A DNA stretch of 35,738 bases from contig LJNK01000032.1 in assembly GCA_001303025.1 (NCBI GenBank), positions 1 to 35,738 on the forward strand, written 5' to 3'. A program made the position numbers and the translations under genes. Source of the stretch: Deltaproteobacteria bacterium SG8_13 (lineage in GTDB: Bacteria > Desulfobacterota > Desulfobacteria > Desulfobacterales > SG8-13). Of this stretch, positions 25,170 through 32,311 are shown piece by piece. A model generated the notes under the pieces. That model made no database searches, was not told where the DNA came from, and worked only from the letters and a program-made list of their open reading frames with translations. Position 1 is the stretch's first letter. Each line of letters begins with the position of its first letter.

Positions 25170-26750
25170 ATGACAGCCAACTGGATGAACCTGGGGCAGC
25201 AATTCAAACTCAACGCCAAGAAGTATCCGGGCAAAGTGTCGTTAAAGGACCGCCGCCGGAGTTTCACCTTCCCGCAAACCAACCGGCGGGTGAACCAGCT
25301 GGCCAACGGGCTGCTCTCTTTGGGGCTGTCGAAAGGCGACAAGATCGCGGTGCTGCTGGAAAACAGCATCGAGATCGTGGAGGTGTTTCTGGCAACCGCC
25401 AAGACCGGCCTGGTAATCGTTCCGATCAATTTCCGGCTGGCGGCCGGCGATATAGAATACATTGCCGGCAATTCAGACGCGGTGGCGATGATCGTGCACG
25501 ACCAGTTCGCTGAAACGGTCGATAGCGTCAAAGATCGGCTGGAAAACATCTCCTCTGATCACTACTTGATCGTCGGTGAAGATCGAAGCGGCTACCGCCA
25601 GTACGAAAGCTTCCTGCAGTCATTTGCAGATGCGGAACCGCCGGCAGACGTAAAACCGGAAGACGCCTGGATTTTGATTTACACTTCCGGCACCACCGGC
25701 AAGCCCAAGGGTGTGGTGCGGTCCCATGCCTCACACGTGGCTTTTTACCTCATCAATGCTGTCGATTTCGGCTTCAACGAGCACGACGTCTGCCTGAACG
25801 TCATGCCGCTGTGCCACATCAATTCAACCTTTTTCACCTTCACGTTCACCTACATCGGCGCCTCGGTCTACATCCACCCGGCCATCTCCTTCAAGGCCGA
25901 GGAAATCTTGGAAATTGTGGAACGGGAGAAGATCAGCTTCATTTCGCTGATCCCCACCCACTACAACCTGATTCTCAATGCGCCCGAATCTGCCCGGCAG
26001 CGGGACGTGAGTTCCATTCGCAAGCTGCTCTGCTCGTCGGCGCCGGTGCGCAAGAGCATGAAGCTGGCGATTATGGATTTTTTCAAAGGGGTGGAGCTCT
26101 ATGAGGCCTACGGTTCGACCGAGGCGGGCAGCGTCACGATCCTCAAACCCGAATACCAGCTCCGCAAACTCGGCTCCATCGGGTTCGAAATTCTGGGAAC
26201 CGATTTTGTAAAGATCCTGGATGAAGACGGCAACGAAGTGGGCACCGGTGAAGTCGGCGAGCTCTATTCCCGGGGACCGATGCTGTTTGACGAATACTAC
26301 AAACTGCCTGAAAAGACCGCAGCTTCCTTCCGGGGAGAATGGTTTTCCGCCGGCGACATGGCCCGCAAGGATGCGGACGGCTTTTTCGAAATCGTCGACC
26401 GCAAGGACAACATGATCATCACCGGCGGAGAGCACGTCTACCCCAGCGAAGTGGAGGAAATCGTGGGCAGTCACGAGTGCGTATTCGACTGTGCCTGCAT
26501 CGGGCTGCCCGATGACAAGTGGGGAGAGAAAGTCGTGGCGGTGGTGTGTAAAAAGACGGGAGAAGATGCCGACCGGGTAGACGACCAGGCGATCATCGAC
26601 TGTTGCCGGGACAAACTGGCCGGTTTCAAGCGCCCCAAAGAGGTCATTTTCATCGACCCCGACGACATGCCGCGCACACCGACCGGAAAGATCCTGCATC
26701 GCAAACTGCGGGAGAAGTATCACGAATCCGGCAGCAAAAATAAAAAATAA
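25170..26750 (+). CDS. AMP-forming acyl-CoA synthetase
   Basis: Predicted 526-residue ANL-superfamily ligase. The P-loop-like motif is IYTSGTTGKPKGVVRSH (about residues 169-185), followed by the adenylate motif YEAYGSTEAGS, hinge motif FFEIVDRKDNMIITGGEHV, and the catalytic-lysine motif PRTPTGKILHRKL at the C-terminus. It activates a carboxylic acid with ATP and CoA; the acid is unknown. The start ATG has CAGGAGG seven bases upstream; an in-frame TTG at 25116 lacks one. The C-terminal lysine is the type of site acetylated by AcuA-like enzymes, encoded at 8163-8798. Confidence 0.9.
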   Translation: MTANWMNLGQQFKLNAKKYPGKVSLKDRRRSFTFPQTNRRVNQLANGLLSLGLSKGDKIAVLLENSIEIVEVFLATAKTGLVIVPINFRLAAGDIEYIAGNSDAVAMIVHDQFAETVDSVKDRLENISSDHYLIVGEDRSGYRQYESFLQSFADAEPPADVKPEDAWILIYTSGTTGKPKGVVRSHASHVAFYLINAVDFGFNEHDVCLNVMPLCHINSTFFTFTFTYIGASVYIHPAISFKAEEILEIVEREKISFISLIPTHYNLILNAPESARQRDVSSIRKLLCSSAPVRKSMKLAIMDFFKGVELYEAYGSTEAGSVTILKPEYQLRKLGSIGFEILGTDFVKILDEDGNEVGTGEVGELYSRGPMLFDEYYKLPEKTAASFRGEWFSAGDMARKDADGFFEIVDRKDNMIITGGEHVYPSEVEEIVGSHECVFDCACIGLPDDKWGEKVVAVVCKKTGEDADRVDDQAIIDCCRDKLAGFKRPKEVIFIDPDDMPRTPTGKILHRKLREKYHESGSKNKK

Positions 26751-26843
26751 CGTGCCGAAGCTGGAGACCGGGCGGCAGTTGCCCGATAGCGCAACCACGC
26801 TGCAAAACCCTATGCAATCGACCTGAATCCGGAGGTTAGTCTG

Positions 26844-28034
26844 ATGTTGTCAAAAGCTTTCATTCCATACGGCGGCTATTACAGCACACCCTTTGCCCGA
26901 TGGCAGGGAACGCTGGCCAACGAAAACGCGATCACCCTCGGCGCAGAAACATCCGCGCGCTGGCTGACTCAGAAAAAATGGGATCCGAAGATGTTCGACT
27001 ACCTGATCTTGGGGCTGACCGTCGGTCAACCGAAGATGTTTTACGGCGGCCCCTGGGCCTCGGCGCTGATCGGGTCTGTGGACACCCCGGGTCTGCTGAT
27101 CAGCCAGGCTTGCTCCACCGGCACGACCGGGGTTTACCAGGCAGCCCTGGGCATCGAGACCGGTTTGTACACCAACTGCTACACCCTGTTTGTCGACCGC
27201 TGTTCCAACGGACCGCACACCGTCTGGCCCAACCCCCAGGGTCCTGGGGGGCAGGTGGTATCCGAAAACTGGGTGATGGACCACTTCAGCCTGGATCCCT
27301 GGGGCGGTACGGCAATGATCCAGACCGCTGAAAACGTTGCCAAAGAAGCGGGCATCAGCCGTGAGCAGTGCGATGAGCTCACCTTGCGTCGTTACGAGCA
27401 ATACACCGATGCGTTGAAAGACGGTCGAACTTTCCAGAAACGCTACATGATTCCGGCGGAAGTGAAGCTGTCCCGGAAGAAATCGATAGCGGTGGAAGCC
27501 GACGAAGGGGTGATGGAAACTAGCGCCGAGGGGCTGGCCGGTCTCCGGCCGGTGTTGCCGGAAGGGGTTATCACCTTCGGATCGCAGACCCACCCGGCCG
27601 ACGGCAACTGCGCCGTGGTCGTCACCACGGATGAACGCGCCAAAGAGCTGAGCAGCGATCCGAAGGTCTCTATTCAGGTGGTGTCTTATGGCTACCACCG
27701 CACCAAGAAGGCCCACATGGCCATGGCGGTAGTGCCGGCGGCCGAAATGGCGCTGCGCAACGCAGATATCGAAGCAGCCGATACGGCAGTAATCAAGACC
27801 CACAACCCGTTTGCCGCCAACGATATCTATATGGCCGCCCGGATGAAGATCGACGTGAACGGTTTCAACAATTACGGCAGCTCGCTGATCTACGGTCATC
27901 CCCAGGCGCCGACGGCAGCCCGTTTGATCATCGAAGGAATCGAAGAGGTGGTGCTCAAAGGCGGCGGTTACATGCTGTTTGCCGGATGCGCGGCCGGCGA
28001 CACGGCTGGTGCGCTGGTGCTCAAAATCACCTGA
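26844..28034 (+). CDS. thiolase (acetyl-CoA acyltransferase) family protein
   Basis: Predicted 396-residue classical-length thiolase. The nucleophile is Cys90 in SQACSTGTTG; KTHNPFAAND takes the place of the usual NEAFA-type motif, the catalytic His is in YGHPQAPTAARL, and the second Cys is in FAGCAAGDTAGA rather than CGGGG. These differences put it in a divergent subgroup, so activity on beta-ketoacyl-CoA is likely but the substrate is open. A good ribosome site (GGAGGT) precedes the ATG. It is the last gene of the long bam transcription unit and faces the convergent CDF gene 35 bases away. Confidence 0.82.
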   Translation: MLSKAFIPYGGYYSTPFARWQGTLANENAITLGAETSARWLTQKKWDPKMFDYLILGLTVGQPKMFYGGPWASALIGSVDTPGLLISQACSTGTTGVYQAALGIETGLYTNCYTLFVDRCSNGPHTVWPNPQGPGGQVVSENWVMDHFSLDPWGGTAMIQTAENVAKEAGISREQCDELTLRRYEQYTDALKDGRTFQKRYMIPAEVKLSRKKSIAVEADEGVMETSAEGLAGLRPVLPEGVITFGSQTHPADGNCAVVVTTDERAKELSSDPKVSIQVVSYGYHRTKKAHMAMAVVPAAEMALRNADIEAADTAVIKTHNPFAANDIYMAARMKIDVNGFNNYGSSLIYGHPQAPTAARLIIEGIEEVVLKGGGYMLFAGCAAGDTAGALVLKIT

Positions 28035-28069
28035 CACTAAGCGCCAGGCGGCATGTCAGCAGTTTTGGA

Positions 28070-29110
28070 TCACCTCCCGTCAGGGGGGTAATCCTTTTTT
28101 GCAGAAGACCGAACGAACGGCCCGGTGCCTTTGTGGGCCGTAAGGGTTTCGAGGCTCCAGGGGTGTTGCTCGCCCGGGGGTTTTTCGCGGATACTGCAGT
28201 CATAGCGGGCGCAGACCGGACAGTCTTTGTCGATGCAGGGGTCCATGTGAATCAACGCACTGGCCCTTTCCTGAAAATGTTTCGTTATGAGGGTCTCGAG
28301 CACCTTGGCTTCCGTATGGGCCTCTTCCAGGCTCAACTCTTTGGGCAGCACCAGGTGCAGGTCGACATGGAGATGGTTGCCGGATTTCCACGCCCGCAGC
28401 TGGTGGATATCCACCCACAAATCTCTCCGACTGTCGGTTAACAGACGGGCGAGCTGCTGCAGGATATCTGGATTGGCGGCATCCATCAAACCGTGGTAGG
28501 ATTGGCGCACCAGCCCCCAGCCGGTCACCAGGATGTTGATGCCCACCAGGCAGGCGATGGCGCCGTCGAGCCGCTGCCAATCGGTAAAACGCAGAACCAC
28601 CAGCCCGATCAAAACGCCGGCCGAAGTGTACACGTCGGTCAATACATGCTTTCCGTCTGCAATCAGCGTCAGGGAGTCGGTCCGGCGGCCAACCCGAAGC
28701 AGACTGATTCCCAAAACCAGGTTCACAACCGCCGTGACGACAAGCAGCACCAGGCCCAATCCCAGGTTCGGCAAGGGGTGCGGGTGAATCAGGTGAGAAG
28801 CCCCGGTATAAAAGATCGCAACTGCCGCCCCGATGATCAGGGCCCCTTCGAATCCGGCCGAAAAAAATTCGATCTTGCCGTGTCCGTAAGGATGGCTTTC
28901 ATCCGGCGGTTTGTAGGCCATGATCACACTGACCATGGCGAAGGCGCTGGCAACGACGTTAATAATCGACTCAAGGGCGTCTGATAGGATGGCGGCCGAG
29001 TGGGTCAGCCAATAGGCATAGAACTTGACGATCAGCAGCAGCGTGGCAACCCCGAAAGAAAAACTGATGGTGATCAGACGCCTTCGCTGCTCGTGCTCTT
29101 GGGATGACAT
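28070..29110 (-). CDS. cation diffusion facilitator (CDF) family transporter
   Basis: Predicted 346-residue inner-membrane metal/proton antiporter. Six hydrophobic segments are visible in residues about 12-215; metal-site motifs are DALESIINV in TM2, HPYGHGKIEFF in the loop after TM3, and ADGKHVLTDVYTS in TM5. The C-terminal cytoplasmic domain (about 220-300) is followed by an extra Cys-rich tail, CIDKDCPVCARYDC, which may sense or bind metal. It likely exports zinc, iron or a similar divalent ion. Convergent with the bam operon and unrelated by direction. Confidence 0.9.
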   Translation of the reverse strand: MSSQEHEQRRRLITISFSFGVATLLLIVKFYAYWLTHSAAILSDALESIINVVASAFAMVSVIMAYKPPDESHPYGHGKIEFFSAGFEGALIIGAAVAIFYTGASHLIHPHPLPNLGLGLVLLVVTAVVNLVLGISLLRVGRRTDSLTLIADGKHVLTDVYTSAGVLIGLVVLRFTDWQRLDGAIACLVGINILVTGWGLVRQSYHGLMDAANPDILQQLARLLTDSRRDLWVDIHQLRAWKSGNHLHVDLHLVLPKELSLEEAHTEAKVLETLITKHFQERASALIHMDPCIDKDCPVCARYDCSIREKPPGEQHPWSLETLTAHKGTGPFVRSSAKKDYPPDGR

Positions 29111-29236
29111 CTACTGCTCCAGGGTTGTTTCCGGGATGAAGATGACCGCTTCGCCCCAGATGACCGCATCCGCACCTGTCTGCCGGTGGTGACTGAAAGC
29201 ATAAAAAAAGGCGGCTGGAGAGTCAAACAAAAACGG

Positions 29237-29914
29237 TCATTTCGTTGCCGGGCCGATACCGGTGCGGCGGCGAACCCGCGGTCCGCAGCTGCCGGCCGGC
29301 TGCCAGTCCCTGGGTTCGCGGACCTGATGGAGCAAGTGGAGCTTGTTCTGTTTTTTCAACCGGTAGTATATCAGGGCCCAGGCGCAGGGGGTGTCGGTGA
29401 AAATCTCGCAGCGCCCGTTCTGCGAACCGCCGCAAGGCCCGTTGAACAGGCTTTTGGCGCAGCGGGCCACCGGGCAGATCCCGCCGGTCAGCGAAAGCAC
29501 GCAATCCCCGCAGCCCTGGCAGACCTCCTGCCACACGCCGGCTTCACTGGACGCTCCGTAGAAAGTCGTGTTCAGCGCCGGTATCACCGGCAGGGGCTCG
29601 AACACATCCCCGACCGTCTGAACACCGCAGCCGCAGGCCAGCGACAGGATCGCTTCGGTGTGCGGCGGAATCTTCTGGTATGCGGATACCAGGTCGTATT
29701 CGCATTGTCGCAGGATGGAATCGGTACCGAGCTCCGGCAGCCTGCCGTCCAAAAAACCGCTGCGATTGAGCTCGCGCGCCAGTTCCTGCGCTTCCCGGTC
29801 ACCGCCGGACAGGCACACCGTCACGCAGCTTCCGCAACCCAGTATCAAAACGTTGCGGTAACCCTGCAGGGAGGCTGCGATCTCCTGCAAGGGTTTACGA
29901 TCACCGACAATCAT
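29237..29914 (-). CDS. MetV-like protein (methylenetetrahydrofolate reductase C-terminal domain)
   Basis: Predicted 225-residue cytoplasmic iron-sulfur/zinc protein. It has an N-terminal GCGSCVTVCLSGG (Cys pattern CxxCxxxC), LACGCGVQT in the middle, and the family signature CQGCGDCVLSLTGGICP...CAKSLFNGPCGG near 140-175. MetV partners MetF in methylene-THF reductases of acetogens and sulfate reducers, often with HdrABC-MvhD. No metF is present here. The start at 29914 is preferred over 29920 because GGAGG then has a 6-base spacer. It ends a minus-strand operon with an IclR regulator and two ferredoxins. Confidence 0.82.
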   Translation of the reverse strand: MIVGDRKPLQEIAASLQGYRNVLILGCGSCVTVCLSGGDREAQELARELNRSGFLDGRLPELGTDSILRQCEYDLVSAYQKIPPHTEAILSLACGCGVQTVGDVFEPLPVIPALNTTFYGASSEAGVWQEVCQGCGDCVLSLTGGICPVARCAKSLFNGPCGGSQNGRCEIFTDTPCAWALIYYRLKKQNKLHLLHQVREPRDWQPAGSCGPRVRRRTGIGPATK

Positions 29915-30028
29915 TGCCATCCTCCTGTTTTAGGTCCTGTATGGGCCGCATATCCAGCCATAGGTGCTCTGCACGGTTGCATTTCGCGCGGGTCTGACGG
30001 TCGAAGCGCTGACCCATCCTGCTTGCGG

Positions 30029-30427
30029 CTAACGAGAATCTGCCGTTCCACTTCCGCTGCCGGGATAGGCGGCGGCCAGCCGGGAATACTCCTCCTGGTG
30101 TCGGGGACAAAGCGGTCGGATCTGTACATTCAACTTTTCCTGCACGTTGCGGGCAAAATCCATCGTGTAGAGAACTTCACCGCACTCGCTGCAGTGGACC
30201 AGATCAAGGGTTATCACATCATCCCATGCACCCCGCAGCAGGGTTTCAAATTCGATCGCCTGCCGGGGACATATCCGCCAGCATTGACCGCAGCGGGCGC
30301 ACAAGGTCATGTTGTGCAGAAGCGTACGCCGAGCACCTTCATCCCTGCAGCTCAGCGCACAAGCCGGGCAATTTTCCACGCATGCCAGGCAGCCGTTGCA
30401 TTTGTCGTTAACCGTGAAATAAGTCAT
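30029..30427 (-). CDS. 4Fe-4S dicluster ferredoxin-domain protein
   Basis: Predicted 132-residue protein. Two [4Fe-4S] motifs are seen: CNGCLACVENCPACAL and CARCGQCWRICPRQAIEF. The C-terminal half adds CSECGEVLY and later a single Cys, which may bind zinc. Start ATG 30427 is preceded by AGGATGA; the open frame extends further upstream but without ferredoxin-like sequence. It is an electron-transfer protein placed between the HycB-like ferredoxin and the MetV homologue, and is probably part of the same complex or pathway. Confidence 0.8.
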   Translation of the reverse strand: MTYFTVNDKCNGCLACVENCPACALSCRDEGARRTLLHNMTLCARCGQCWRICPRQAIEFETLLRGAWDDVITLDLVHCSECGEVLYTMDFARNVQEKLNVQIRPLCPRHQEEYSRLAAAYPGSGSGTADSR

Positions 30428-30504
30428 GAGATCATCCTGTTTCGGCCATGGTGTCGCGAAAAGCCAAACGGTCAAAACCCCTCGGCCCATCGCAATGGGC
30501 GGGT

Positions 30505-31032
30505 TCAGCGGAGATTCTTTTCCACCCGGTTCTTCCCCCCTGCCAACCGCTGCAATGCTGCCCCCCGCGCCCGGACAACTTCCTGGCCCTGCCCCGGTAG
30601 AAATGTCAATGCACCGGGAAAACAAAACCGCACGCATTGCGGATTCCCGTCGCACAGATCGCACTTGAAGACCGTGTGACGCTCGCTGTCAAATCCCATG
30701 GCACCGAAAGGACAGGCCGCCACGCACATCTTACAGCTGATGCAGCGGTCGTAATCTATCATCACACGGTCTACAGCGCTGTCTTTGTAGATCGCCTGCC
30801 GGGGGCACACGGTCATGCAGGGGGCATCCTCACAGTGCCGGCAGACCACCGGCAGGTGGAGCTGCACACTGGCATACCGGATCAGACGAACGCGCGACAG
30901 GGCAGCATGCGCCCTGCCCTCTTTGGCCATGGAGCAAATCAGGCGGCACATGCCGCAGCCGGTGCATTTGCGCGGGTCGGCTTCCAACAATTGCTGCAGC
31001 ATCGGCTCGCAGCTGGCGGCATCATTGGTCAC
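30505..31032 (-). CDS. HycB/BamC-like four-cluster ferredoxin subunit
   Basis: Predicted 175-residue polyferredoxin of the HycB/CooF/DMSO-reductase-subunit-B type. Cys motifs for up to four [4Fe-4S] clusters are CTGCGMCRLIC, CRHCEDAPCMTVCP, CISCKMCVAACPFGAM and CDLCDGNPQCVRFC. It is a clear paralogue of the protein at 34326-34832. The start is GTG at 31032 with AGGAGGT seven to eight bases upstream. These subunits pass electrons between a molybdo/tungsten enzyme and a partner. The gene follows iclR by 37 bases. Confidence 0.87.
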   Translation of the reverse strand: MTNDAASCEPMLQQLLEADPRKCTGCGMCRLICSMAKEGRAHAALSRVRLIRYASVQLHLPVVCRHCEDAPCMTVCPRQAIYKDSAVDRVMIDYDRCISCKMCVAACPFGAMGFDSERHTVFKCDLCDGNPQCVRFCFPGALTFLPGQGQEVVRARGAALQRLAGGKNRVEKNLR

Positions 31033-31069
31033 TGCAATAACCTCCTAAAAGACATGGATCGGCACCCGC

Positions 31070-31843
31070 TCATGCTTCCAGCGCACCTTTCCTTGCGATA
31101 GCGGCGCCGATCTCTTCCGCAGCGGCGATGGTTTCCCGGGCCACCGCCGGCAGTTTCTGGTCATTGAGGCTGGGGGTAAAACCGACCACCCATATGGCGG
31201 CCAGAAGATTTCCGTCGGATCGAATCGGTGCTGCCACGGCCCGCACCCCCGAGATGTACTCCTCGTCATCGACGGCATGTCCGGTTTCCCGGGTCTGCCG
31301 GAGTTGCCGGCTGTATTGAACCGGATCGGTGATCGACCGTTCGGTGAATCGCGGCAGCCCCTGGTGCAACAGGGCCGTCGTGTGCTTCGCTTCCATTTCG
31401 GCCAGAAACACCTTGCCGACGGCACCGGCCAGCAAGGGAATGGTGGTTCCGATCGGCGACGTGATTTTCAAATCGTTGGTCGATTCGACGGTGTCCAAAA
31501 TGGTGACGTGCTGTCGGTTGCGGATGCCGAGAAAAACCGACTCCCGGGTTTTGCGCATCAGCTGCTCCATGAACGGTCGGGCGGTATCCTTAACGTCGAT
31601 CCGTGAATACGCCGCCCTGCCGAGCTCGAAAAGCGTGGTGCCGAGGCGAAACCGCCGGGTGTCCGGCGCCCGGCTGATCGCCCCCAGCTCTTCTAGAGCG
31701 GCACTGATGCCGTGGACCGTGCTTTTGCTGATACCCAGCTGCTGGGAAAGCTCGCTGATGGTCTGCCCCTGCGGGTTGCGGGAAATCGACCTGAGGATCC
31801 GAAACGTTTTTCCGACCGTCGGAGCGGTGTATTTTTCAACCAT
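31070..31843 (-). CDS. IclR family transcriptional regulator
   Basis: Predicted 257-residue regulator of normal length. The N-terminal winged helix-turn-helix covers residues about 8-70 (recognition helix near LGISKSTVHGISAALEEL), and the C-terminal effector-binding domain follows, with FLGIRNRQHVTILDTVES and PLLAGAVGKVFLA typical of IclR. It is the only DNA-binding regulator in the window and diverges from the tungsten-enzyme operon. A GTTCA-N6-TGAAC inverted repeat sits immediately before its start codon, consistent with autoregulation. IclR proteins commonly sense aromatic or organic acids; the effector here is unknown. Confidence 0.9.
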   Translation of the reverse strand: MVEKYTAPTVGKTFRILRSISRNPQGQTISELSQQLGISKSTVHGISAALEELGAISRAPDTRRFRLGTTLFELGRAAYSRIDVKDTARPFMEQLMRKTRESVFLGIRNRQHVTILDTVESTNDLKITSPIGTTIPLLAGAVGKVFLAEMEAKHTTALLHQGLPRFTERSITDPVQYSRQLRQTRETGHAVDDEEYISGVRAVAAPIRSDGNLLAAIWVVGFTPSLNDQKLPAVARETIAAAEEIGAAIARKGALEA

Positions 31844-31844
31844 T

Positions 31845-31860
31845 GTTCACCATGCTGAAC
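31845..31860. promoter_or_regulatory. candidate IclR operator overlapping the iclR translation start region
   Basis: GTTCACCATGCTGAAC: arms GTTCA and TGAAC are exact reverse complements with a 6-base centre. It lies one base upstream of the iclR start codon, and a second copy with the same arms occurs at 31998-32013. Confidence 0.55.
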
Positions 31861-31915
31861 GAAATTGTATTTATTTTCTATCAACCCCCGGATGACGTGT
31901 CAACAAGAATCTTCT

Positions 31916-31929
31916 AACTATATATAGTT
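31916..31929. repeat. 14-bp perfect palindrome AACTATATATAGTT
   Basis: A perfect palindrome 26 bases upstream of the -35 box of the tungsten-enzyme promoter. A related symmetrical AT element (TAGCTAATATATAGCTA) covers the bamA -10. It could be an activator or repressor site or an AT-rich promoter element. Confidence 0.4.
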
Positions 31930-31943
31930 TTTTACAGACGCGA

Positions 31944-31982
31944 CCATATTTTTCTTGACATGAAGCGACAATGTGATAGAAA
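31944..31982 (+). promoter_or_regulatory. sigma-70-like promoter of the zinc ribbon-AOR-ferredoxin operon
   Basis: The block CCATATTTTTCTTGACA (31944-31960) ends in a perfect -35 TTGACA (31955-31960); 16 bases on is TAGAAA (31977-31982) as a -10. The same block, with two extra T, precedes bamA at 9434-9451. Confidence 0.55.
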
Positions 31983-31997
31983 TGAAAACAGATGTTT

Positions 31998-32013
31998 GTT
32001 CATTATAATGAAC
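31998..32013. promoter_or_regulatory. candidate IclR operator, 16-bp perfect palindrome
   Basis: GTTCATTATAATGAAC is a perfect 16-base palindrome just downstream of the predicted -10, where a repressor would block transcription. Its arms match those of the site at the iclR start (31845-31860), so the two are likely bound by the same protein, most simply the divergent IclR product. Confidence 0.6.
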
Positions 32014-32049
32014 GATTTCGCTTCTACCTGATTTTGAAAGGAGTCATCC

Positions 32050-32310
32050 GTGACTGAAGAGACAAACCTGCAGTCGACCGCCGAAAGTCTCCGCTCCACC
32101 CGCACCTATGGTAAATTCCGCTGCCACAACCCCAGCTGCATGGGGCGATTGCAGCCGCAGGCCGGCGACAAACAGGTTAAATGCCCGGAGTGCGGGATGG
32201 AATTTCGGGTCCATTGGATCCGTCCGGATTTCCCGCGGATCCGCGGACCGGTCTGGGATGTAAACCGCAAGCTGGCCGAGGAGGCCCTGGCGAAAAAGGG
32301 GGGCGCATAA
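32050..32310 (+). CDS. small zinc-ribbon protein of unknown function
   Basis: Predicted 86-residue protein. The start is GTG at 32050, with GAAAGGAG six bases upstream. The middle carries CHNPSCMGRL and, about 20 residues later, CPECGMEF, forming a CxxxxC...CxxC zinc-ribbon pattern. It ends one base before the tungsten-enzyme ATG, so the two are almost certainly co-translated. A role as assembly factor, metal donor or small subunit of the AOR-type enzyme is possible, but I do not recognise the family. Confidence 0.75.
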   Translation: MTEETNLQSTAESLRSTRTYGKFRCHNPSCMGRLQPQAGDKQVKCPECGMEFRVHWIRPDFPRIRGPVWDVNRKLAEEALAKKGGA

Positions 32311-32311
32311 C

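Noticed and set aside
29186..30679. 497-codon plus-strand frame
   Set aside because: Antisense to the MetV-like and ferredoxin genes, which have unmistakable Cys motifs.
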